A DNA stretch of 64,000 bases from Lamellibrachia columna (lineage: Eukaryota; Annelida; Polychaeta; Sabellida; Siboglinidae), in assembly GCA_963662155.1 (NCBI GenBank), contig OY759263.1, positions 28,374,023-28,438,022 on the forward strand. The letters are read 5' to 3'. This document shows positions 63,001-64,000 of the stretch, piece after piece. Made by a program: the position numbers and the translations under genes. Positions within the stretch are counted from its first letter, which is position 1. Every line of letters begins with the position of its first letter. The notes under the pieces are model-generated. The model saw only the letters and a program-made list of their open reading frames with translations, made no database searches and had not been told where the DNA came from.

Positions 63001-64000
63001 TGCAAAGCACTCCTTCTGTTTTCTTCGTGTGGTATCAAAGATAGAGCTATATCATTTCTATATTTCCAAAATGACAACTGGAAAGGGATACACATAACTG
63101 CATTTGTAAACATTTGGTCGGTGTTACCTGAAGCAGTCGTACTTTCTTTCTCGAGAGTAGTAGTATCCAATGATGCAGTAGTAGAAGAAGTCGCTGAAGT
63201 AGTGTCTTCCTCGGTAGTTTTCCCTTCTACTTCCGTACTTGCTACAGTTGGTGAATAGTCAAAATAAAAAAATAAATTACAAATATCATAGTTATAATAT
63301 ATTTATTGTCTATTTATTATAATTAATATCAATCGTTCCATATGTTCAACAAATTAGCAGTTTCGTAGATATTTCAATTGGGTAATAAAATATTAATAAC
63401 GGACGAATAGATAAAACGATTAGTTGAGATCATTCTTGTACCTTCGCTAGTTGTTTCGACGAAAGATGTTGTTCCTTCGATTGTTGTTTGTGCAGCTGTT
63501 CCAGTGGTCTCTTTCGAAATTATTGTTTCGGATGACCCCGTGGTAACATCCGCAGCTGTGGTTGTTGCTGAAAAAAAATTATTTGAAATAGAACTAAGCA
63601 TTTAGTAGATGCAGGAATTAAATTATTTTCTGTAATGACATTTATATTGGTAAAGAAGTCTCATTGCCTACCCATCAAAATTACACTTATTTTTTAAACA
63701 GAAATGACAGTCATTTACCTTCGCTCGTTGTCTCAACAGATTGCGTCGATCCTTCGATTGTACTTGTTTCAACTGACTCTGTAGTCGCTGCCGACGACAA
63801 GCTATCCGTCGATTCCGTTGTTTCCACAGGGGCAGTGGTGGATCCTGCCAGAAGAATATCATGTCAAATGCTTTCATTGGTTTGAACGAAGACTTTTTTT
63901 AACAACACATTGAACATCCATATATATAAATGGAATAACATTGAACATTATGCTGATTCATCAATGTTATGTGATTTGTTTCCAAGCTACAATTTTCGCT
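1..64000 (-). CDS. Interior of a giant Ser/Thr-rich mucin-like gene, 176 exons, both ends missing
   Basis: I do not recognise the family. The minus strand carries a regular series of exons, three per 1.09-kb unit (E1 114 nt, E2 126 nt, E3 126 nt), each bounded by AG and GT except for two lost acceptors in units 37 and 48. All exons are phase 1 at both ends. Junction codons are G plus GA, CA, CG or TA, giving Gly, Ala or Val. The 176 exons total 7,160 codons, and I found no stop codon or frameshift in them. About half the residues are Ser or Thr, Glu is common, Cys is absent and Pro nearly so, which suggests a secreted or surface O-glycosylated stalk. No signal peptide, membrane anchor or folded domain is present, so the ends lie outside. 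It could be several neighbouring genes or partly unexpressed copies, but the intact frames argue for coding use. Exon coordinates are given unit by unit below. Confidence 0.85.
131..256 (-). CDS. Exon type E3 (representative, unit 1): 42-codon Thr-rich module
   Basis: Third exon of each unit. The acceptor is a T-run followed by CAG just above 256, and the donor is GAAG|GTACAA just below 131. It begins ATTTAADVTTGS, passes through a variable ETIISKETTG segment and ends TTIEGTTSFVETTSE; about half the residues are Ser or Thr. Its length (42 codons) and ending (TIEGTT..VETTSE) match E2, so the two exons look like an old duplication. Some units have GTATAA at the donor (4, 9, 12, 15, 19, 22, 35) and unit 34 has GTTCAA. 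Units 37 and 48 have lost the acceptor AG. Confidence 0.85.
291..296 (-). promoter_or_regulatory. Candidate branch point upstream of E3 (TACTAA), representative
   Basis: On the minus strand the sequence reads CTACTAAATG about 35 nt upstream of the E3 acceptor at 256/257, followed by a T-rich tract and CAG. TACTAA is close to the TACTAAC branch consensus and lies at a normal distance. It recurs in nearly every unit. The call rests on motif and position only. Confidence 0.5.
408..533 (-). CDS. Exon type E2 (representative, unit 1): 42-codon Ser/Thr/Glu-rich module
   Basis: Second exon of each unit. The acceptor is TTCTTCTGGCAG just above 533 and the donor GAAG|GTAAAT just below 408, a strong match to the metazoan consensus. 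In phase 1 it encodes GSTTAPVETTESTDSLSS, then AATTESVETSTIEGTTQS, then VETTSE; 22 of 42 residues are Ser or Thr, with one Pro. The longest open frame here is a different one (Arg/Gln-rich, RNRRIACRRQR) that runs through the splice sites, so ORF length gives the wrong answer. The correct frame is shown by the phase shared with E1 and E3 and by the VETTSE ending that E2 shares with E3. Main versions are TIEGTTQS, TIEGSTQS, TTPSVE, QSFETTSE and TTKSVE. Confidence 0.85.
607..622. repeat. AT-rich near-palindrome CCATATATATAAATGG (representative)
   Basis: A 16-bp block, nearly its own reverse complement, lies in the E1-E2 intron of the units I read. It contains TATATAAA on the plus strand, but I see no plus-strand gene it could serve. 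Confidence 0.4.
625..658. repeat. 9-bp perfect inverted repeat in the E1-E2 intron (representative)
   Basis: TAACATTGA (625-633) and TCAATGTTA (650-658) are exact reverse complements separated by 16 nt. The element sits at the same place in almost every unit. One arm is changed in units 3, 11 and 34 (ATAAATGTTA) and in units 19, 25 and 35 (TCAATTTTA). It could form a small hairpin in the pre-mRNA or be incidental in AT-rich DNA. Confidence 0.5.
907..1020 (-). CDS. Exon type E1 (representative, unit 1): 38-codon Ser/Thr/Glu-rich module
   Basis: First exon of each unit in transcript order. The acceptor reads CTGTAG just above 1020 and the donor CAG|GTAACA just below 907. The frame is phase 1-1. 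The peptide has VVEGKITEED near its start, then DTTSATSSTTAS, then DTTTLEIESTTAS at the end; 19 of 38 residues are Ser or Thr. The acceptor has a weak pyrimidine tract (GACTATTCACCAACTGTAG), unlike that of E3. Four main versions occur in the window: VVEGKITEED (I type), KVEGKTTEED (K type), VVEGKTTVED (V type) and EVEGKTTEED (E type). No known domain is recognised. Unspliced, the frame runs about 44 codons into the next intron, which is read-through and not protein evidence. Confidence 0.85.
1091..2181 (-). repeat. Unit 2
   Basis: Exons: E1 1998-2111, E2 1498-1623, E3 1221-1346. E1 is K type, E2 has TIEGSTQS, and E3 has VTTVSTETITSTETTGIAA. Confidence 0.85.
2182..3271 (-). repeat. Unit 3 (diverged lineage)
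   Basis: Exons: E1 3088-3201, E2 2589-2714, E3 2312-2437. E1 is V type with VEETTS and TTAP before the junction, E2 has TTPSVE, and E3 has AVDVTTESTETITS. The E1-E2 intron differs at many sites from the common form, like units 11 and 34. Confidence 0.85.
3272..4361 (-). repeat. Unit 4
   Basis: Exons: E1 4178-4291, E2 3678-3803, E3 3402-3527. E1 is I type, E2 is TIEGTTQS, and E3 has TETIISTETTGTAA with TTVEG. The E3 donor is GTATAA. Confidence 0.85.
4362..5452 (-). repeat. Unit 5
   Basis: Exons: E1 5269-5382, E2 4769-4894, E3 4492-4617. The encoded peptides equal those of unit 2, one 3,271-bp period away. Confidence 0.85.
5453..6543 (-). repeat. Unit 6 (chimeric)
   Basis: Exons: E1 6360-6473, E2 5860-5985, E3 5583-5708. 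E3 and E2 match unit 3 (TTESTETITS, TTPSVE), but E1 is K type. The switch lies just above E2, near 5986-6020. Confidence 0.85.
6544..7634 (-). repeat. Unit 7
   Basis: Exons: E1 7451-7564, E2 6951-7076, E3 6674-6799. E1 is I type, E2 is TIEGTTQS, and E3 has SSETIISKETTG as in unit 1. Confidence 0.85.
7635..8725 (-). repeat. Unit 8
   Basis: Exons: E1 8542-8655, E2 8042-8167, E3 7765-7890. E1 is V type (VEDTTS), E2 has TIEGSTQS, and E3 has STETIISTETTGIAA. Confidence 0.85.
8726..9814 (-). repeat. Unit 9
   Basis: Exons: E1 9631-9744, E2 9131-9256, E3 8856-8981. E1 is I type with SAKSS, E2 has STFEGTTQS, and E3 has AVDVTTGS and TTVEG. The E3 donor is GTATAA. Confidence 0.85.
9815..10905 (-). repeat. 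Unit 10
   Basis: Exons: E1 10722-10835, E2 10222-10347, E3 9945-10070. E1 is K type with Asn as its second residue (ANTKVEG), E2 has AVTTESDETS and TIEGSTQS, and E3 has STETITSTETTGIAA. Confidence 0.85.
10906..11993 (-). repeat. Unit 11 (diverged lineage)
   Basis: Exons: E1 11810-11923, E2 11311-11436, E3 11036-11161. It is close to unit 3, eight units away. E1 is V type ending TTAP, E2 has TALVE and TTPSVE, and E3 starts ATTTVVDVTTES. Confidence 0.85.
11994..13083 (-). repeat. Unit 12
   Basis: Exons: E1 12900-13013, E2 12400-12525, E3 12124-12249. E1 is I type, E2 is TIEGTTQS, and E3 equals that of unit 4. The 7,634-bp duplication begins around E1. Confidence 0.85.
13084..14174 (-). repeat. 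Unit 13
   Basis: Exons: E1 13991-14104, E2 13491-13616, E3 13214-13339. E1 is I type, E2 is TIEGTTQS, and E3 has the private GTTSFFETT shared only with unit 20. Confidence 0.85.
14175..15265 (-). repeat. Unit 14
   Basis: Exons: E1 15082-15195, E2 14582-14707, E3 14305-14430. E1 is V type, E2 has TIEGSTQS, and E3 has AAGVTTGS. Its duplicate is unit 21. Confidence 0.85.
15266..16355 (-). repeat. Unit 15
   Basis: Exons: E1 16172-16285, E2 15672-15797, E3 15396-15521. E1 is I type, E2 has TTESFETS, and E3 has AVDV, TTVEG and VETPSE. Its duplicate is unit 22. Confidence 0.85.
16356..17445 (-). repeat. Unit 16
   Basis: Exons: E1 17262-17375, E2 16762-16887, E3 16486-16611. E1 is I type with TTILEIESSTAS, E2 is TIEGTTQS, and E3 has TETITSTETTGIAA. 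Its duplicate is unit 23. Confidence 0.85.
17446..18536 (-). repeat. Unit 17
   Basis: Exons: E1 18353-18466, E2 17853-17978, E3 17576-17701. E1 is I type with TTILEIESSTAS, E2 has TASVE, and E3 has IIWTETTG and TTYFVETT. Its duplicate is unit 24. Confidence 0.85.
18537..19628 (-). repeat. Unit 18
   Basis: Exons: E1 19444-19557, E2 18944-19069, E3 18667-18792. E1 is V type with SSATAS, E2 has TASVE, and E3 has IIWTETTG. Most of this unit is missing from the second copy of the seven-unit block. Confidence 0.85.
19629..20717 (-). repeat. Unit 19
   Basis: Exons: E1 20534-20647, E2 20035-20160, E3 19759-19884. E1 is I type, E2 has TTDSVVTST (also in units 25 and 35), and E3 equals that of unit 4. 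Confidence 0.85.
20718..21808 (-). repeat. Unit 20
   Basis: Exons: E1 21625-21738, E2 21125-21250, E3 20848-20973. It is the duplicate of unit 13, including GTTSFFETT in E3. Confidence 0.85.
21809..22899 (-). repeat. Unit 21
   Basis: Exons: E1 22716-22829, E2 22216-22341, E3 21939-22064. It is the duplicate of unit 14, but E3 has AADV where unit 14 has AAGV. Confidence 0.85.
22900..23989 (-). repeat. Unit 22
   Basis: Exons: E1 23806-23919, E2 23306-23431, E3 23030-23155. It is the duplicate of unit 15 (VETPSE, TTESFETS). The T-tract before E3 is one of the longest in the window. Confidence 0.85.
23990..25079 (-). repeat. Unit 23
   Basis: Exons: E1 24896-25009, E2 24396-24521, E3 24120-24245. 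It is the duplicate of unit 16. Confidence 0.85.
25080..26170 (-). repeat. Unit 24
   Basis: Exons: E1 25987-26100, E2 25487-25612, E3 25210-25335. It is the duplicate of unit 17 (IIWTETTG, TTYFVETT). Confidence 0.85.
26171..27259 (-). repeat. Unit 25 (recombinant)
   Basis: Exons: E1 27076-27189, E2 26577-26702, E3 26301-26426. The low end matches unit 18 and the rest, from within E3, matches unit 19. E1 is E type and E2 has TTDSVVTST. Confidence 0.85.
27260..28350 (-). repeat. Unit 26
   Basis: Exons: E1 28167-28280, E2 27667-27792, E3 27390-27515. E1 is K type, E2 has GTKQS, and E3 has TETINSTETTG, which creates an N-S-T sequon, and EGQTSF. Confidence 0.85.
28351..29450 (-). repeat. Unit 27
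   Basis: Exons: E1 29267-29380, E2 28768-28893, E3 28491-28616. E1 has VEEGKTTEED, E2 starts with Val and has QSFETTSE, and E3 has TSKETTG and GTKSF. The 9-bp duplication is at 28431-28448. Confidence 0.85.
29451..30550 (-). repeat. Unit 28
   Basis: Exons: E1 30367-30480, E2 29867-29992, E3 29590-29715. E1 starts with Val (TAAGTAC at the acceptor) and has SANSSTT, an N-S-S sequon. E2 has QSFETTSE and E3 has TSKETTG. Confidence 0.85.
30551..31650 (-). repeat. Unit 29
   Basis: Exons: E1 31467-31580, E2 30968-31093, E3 30691-30816. E1 has VVEGKTTEED, E2 starts with Val and has VENTES, SLAA and QSFETTSE, and E3 has TSKETTG. Confidence 0.85.
31651..32749 (-). repeat. Unit 30
   Basis: Exons: E1 32566-32679, E2 32067-32192, E3 31790-31915. 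E1 has VEEGKTTEED, E2 starts with Val and has QSFETTSE, and E3 has the private VTTWSTET. Confidence 0.85.
32750..33849 (-). repeat. Unit 31
   Basis: Exons: E1 33666-33779, E2 33166-33291, E3 32889-33014. It is the duplicate of unit 28, including the Val start and N-S-S sequon in E1. Confidence 0.85.
33850..34949 (-). repeat. Unit 32
   Basis: Exons: E1 34766-34879, E2 34267-34392, E3 33990-34115. It is the duplicate of unit 29 (VENTES in E2). Confidence 0.85.
34950..36048 (-). repeat. Unit 33
   Basis: Exons: E1 35865-35978, E2 35366-35491, E3 35089-35214. E2 and E3 follow unit 30 (without its Trp), but E1 is V type with EDNTSATSS, an N-T-S sequon. It is the last unit with the extra 9 bp. Confidence 0.85.
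36049..37136 (-). repeat. Unit 34 (diverged lineage)
   Basis: Exons: E1 36953-37066, E2 36454-36579, E3 36178-36303. E1 has VVVGKTTVED and LVIES, E2 has TTVSVETS and TTPSVE, and E3 has TTGRAAQ. The E3 donor is GTTCAA. The E1-E2 intron resembles units 3 and 11. Confidence 0.85.
37137..38226 (-). repeat. Unit 35
   Basis: Exons: E1 38043-38156, E2 37543-37668, E3 37267-37392. E1 is E type with SAKSS, E2 has PVGTTES and TTDSVVTST, and E3 equals that of unit 4. Confidence 0.85.
38227..39316 (-). repeat. Unit 36
   Basis: Exons: E1 39133-39246, E2 38634-38759, E3 38357-38482. E1 has LVEGKITEED, E2 is TIEGTTQS, and E3 has TETIISTETTGTAA. Confidence 0.85.
39317..40406 (-). repeat. Unit 37 (E3 acceptor lost)
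   Basis: Exons: E1 40223-40336, E2 39723-39848, E3 39446-39571 by alignment. The base before E3 reads CTG instead of CAG on the minus strand. The next AG gives an exon of 39446-39559 in the same phase. E1 is K type, E2 has GSNTAP and TTKSVE, and E3 has ATNTAVDV and GITSF. Confidence 0.8.
40407..41497 (-). repeat. Unit 38
   Basis: Exons: E1 41314-41427, E2 40814-40939, E3 40537-40662. E1 is E type with SSTAAS and LEKES, E2 has TASVE and TTPSVE, and E3 has AVDVTTES with a normal acceptor. Confidence 0.85.
41498..42586 (-). repeat. Unit 39
   Basis: Exons: E1 42403-42516, E2 41905-42030, E3 41628-41753. E1 is K type with TTILEIES, E2 has TIEGSTQS, and E3 has TTGIAA and EGITSF. Confidence 0.85.
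42587..43677 (-). repeat. Unit 40
   Basis: Exons: E1 43494-43607, E2 42994-43119, E3 42717-42842. E1 is I type with TTTPEIES, E2 is TIEGTTQS, and E3 has AKTTAADV and SSETIISKE. It is the first unit of the four-unit block. Confidence 0.85.
43678..44768 (-). repeat. Unit 41
   Basis: Exons: E1 44585-44698, E2 44085-44210, E3 43808-43933. E1 is K type with SITASL, E2 has TIEGSTQS, and E3 has EGITSF. Confidence 0.85.
44769..45858 (-). repeat. Unit 42
   Basis: Exons: E1 45675-45788, E2 45175-45300, E3 44899-45024. E1 has VVEEKITEED, E2 is TIEGTTQS, and E3 has SSETIISKVTTG. An intron base at 45574 (TTCCTGTGG) is shared only with unit 56. Confidence 0.85.
45859..46949 (-). repeat. Unit 43
   Basis: Exons: E1 46766-46879, E2 46266-46391, E3 45989-46114. 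E1 is K type with TTILEIES, E2 has TIEGSTQS, and E3 has EGITSF. Confidence 0.85.
46950..48042 (-). repeat. Unit 44
   Basis: Exons: E1 47859-47972, E2 47359-47484, E3 47080-47205. E1 is I type with TTTPEIES, E2 is TIEGTTQS, and E3 has SSETIISTETTG. A 2-bp insertion lies in the E2-E3 intron near 47325. Confidence 0.85.
48043..49133 (-). repeat. Unit 45
   Basis: Exons: E1 48950-49063, E2 48450-48575, E3 48173-48298. It matches unit 41 (SITASL, TIEGSTQS, EGITSF). Confidence 0.85.
49134..50223 (-). repeat. Unit 46
   Basis: Exons: E1 50040-50153, E2 49540-49665, E3 49264-49389. It matches unit 42 except that E2 has TATVE. Confidence 0.85.
50224..51314 (-). repeat. Unit 47
   Basis: Exons: E1 51131-51244, E2 50631-50756, E3 50354-50479. 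E1 is K type with SITTSL, E2 has TIEGSTQS, and E3 has GIAA with EGTTSF, unlike unit 43. Confidence 0.85.
51315..52404 (-). repeat. Unit 48 (E3 acceptor lost)
   Basis: Exons: E1 52221-52334, E2 51721-51846, E3 51445-51570 by alignment. As in unit 37 the E3 acceptor reads CTG, and the next AG gives 51445-51558 in phase. E1 has EVEGKTIEED and LEKES, and E2 has GSNTAP and TTKSVE. Confidence 0.8.
52405..53495 (-). repeat. Unit 49
   Basis: Exons: E1 53312-53425, E2 52812-52937, E3 52535-52660. E1 is I type with SAMSS and TTSLEIES, E2 is TIEGTTQS, and E3 equals that of unit 1. Confidence 0.85.
53496..54585 (-). repeat. Unit 50
   Basis: Exons: E1 54402-54515, E2 53903-54028, E3 53626-53751. E1 is K type, E2 has TIEGSTQS, and E3 has EGITSF. 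Confidence 0.85.
54586..55676 (-). repeat. Unit 51
   Basis: Exons: E1 55493-55606, E2 54993-55118, E3 54716-54841. E1 is K type, E2 has TIEGSTQS, and E3 has TTGTAA with EGITSF. Confidence 0.85.
55677..56767 (-). repeat. Unit 52
   Basis: Exons: E1 56584-56697, E2 56084-56209, E3 55807-55932. It is the duplicate of unit 49, with ATTTVADV at the start of E3. Confidence 0.85.
56768..57857 (-). repeat. Unit 53
   Basis: Exons: E1 57674-57787, E2 57175-57300, E3 56898-57023. It is the duplicate of unit 50. Confidence 0.85.
57858..58948 (-). repeat. Unit 54
   Basis: Exons: E1 58765-58878, E2 58265-58390, E3 57988-58113. E1 matches units 40 and 44 (TTTPEIES), E2 has the private ATRES, and E3 has AAGVTTGS as in unit 14. 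Confidence 0.85.
58949..60039 (-). repeat. Unit 55
   Basis: Exons: E1 59856-59969, E2 59356-59481, E3 59079-59204. It matches units 41 and 45, with KLEGKTTEED in E1. Confidence 0.85.
60040..61129 (-). repeat. Unit 56
   Basis: Exons: E1 60946-61059, E2 60446-60571, E3 60170-60295. E1 has VVEEKITEEE, E2 is TIEGTTQS, and E3 has SKVTTG. The intron base at 60845 is shared only with unit 42. Confidence 0.85.
61130..62220 (-). repeat. Unit 57
   Basis: Exons: E1 62037-62150, E2 61537-61662, E3 61260-61385. E1 is K type with SITASL, E2 has TIEGSTQS, and E3 has EGTTSF as in unit 47. Confidence 0.85.
62221..63311 (-). repeat. Unit 58 (recombinant)
   Basis: Exons: E1 63128-63241, E2 62628-62753, E3 62351-62476. 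E3 and most of E2 follow unit 39/50 (EGITSF, TIEGSTQS). From the high end of E2 (GSNTAP) through E1 (EVEGKTTEED, LEKES) it follows unit 48. Confidence 0.85.
63312..64000 (-). repeat. Unit 59 (cut by the window edge)
   Basis: Exons: E2 63719-63844 and E3 63442-63567; E1 lies beyond the window. E2 has TIEGSTQS and E3 has SSETIISKETTG as in unit 1. Confidence 0.85.

Noticed and set aside
1..64000. CRISPR array or prokaryotic repeat system
   Set aside because: Repeats are 1.09 kb with no short repeat-spacer pattern, and there are spliceosomal borders throughout and no cas genes.
1..64000. Purely non-coding satellite DNA
   Set aside because: All 176 exons keep exact length (126, 126 or 114 nt) and open frames, while indels (1 bp, 2 bp, 9 bp, T-run changes) fall only in introns.
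1..64000. Transposon or retroelement array
   Set aside because: No transposase or reverse-transcriptase coding, terminal repeats or target-site duplications are seen; unit borders are continuous.

Overview
The whole 64 kb window is one tandem array: 59 units of about 1,090 bp (1,088-1,100) in a single orientation, with no unrelated insert. It reads as eukaryotic. Every unit holds three exons on the minus strand, separated by AT-rich GT-AG introns. No complete prokaryotic-style gene, operon or Shine-Dalgarno layout is present. The exons have no start or stop codon and the array runs off both ends, so this is the inside of one very long, or many-fold repeated, gene. Short introns, AT-rich non-coding sequence and Ser/Thr-rich extracellular-type coding suggest an invertebrate animal, perhaps an insect, but the species cannot be told from the sequence.

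Each unit is read from high to low coordinate as E1 (114 nt, 38 codons), a 373-nt intron, E2 (126 nt, 42 codons), a 151-nt intron, E3 (126 nt, 42 codons), then a 200-nt intron to E1 of the next lower unit. Intron lengths are those of units 1 and 2. All three exons are symmetric, phase 1 at both ends, so any exon or whole unit can be gained, lost or skipped without breaking the frame. The window holds 59 E3, 59 E2 and 58 E1 exons: 176 exons, 21,480 nt, 7,160 codons. I found no stop codon or length change in any of them. The spliced product is about half Ser plus Thr, rich in Glu, free of Cys and almost free of Pro. It looks like a secreted or surface mucin-like, O-glycosylated stalk; this is inference from composition. 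The correct E2 frame is not the longest open frame there, so ORF-based annotation would miss a third of the protein.

The units form higher-order repeats. Units 1-3 and 4-6 repeat at 3,271 bp. The part from unit 12 to unit 17 recurs in units 19-24 at 7,634 bp, with a one-unit deletion whose junction lies inside E3 of unit 25. Units 27-33 carry a 9-bp intron duplication and repeat at 3,299 bp. Units 40-43, 44-47 and 54-57 are three copies of a four-unit block (about 4,365 bp), and 49-50/52-53 repeat at 3,272 bp. Units 3, 11 and 34 are a more diverged lineage. This fits continuing unequal exchange and gene conversion.

Two related units, 37 and 48, have lost the AG of the E3 acceptor. The next AG, 12 nt into the exon, restores the same phase and costs only four codons. 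No promoter, first or last exon, tRNA, rRNA, CRISPR array or transposon was found.
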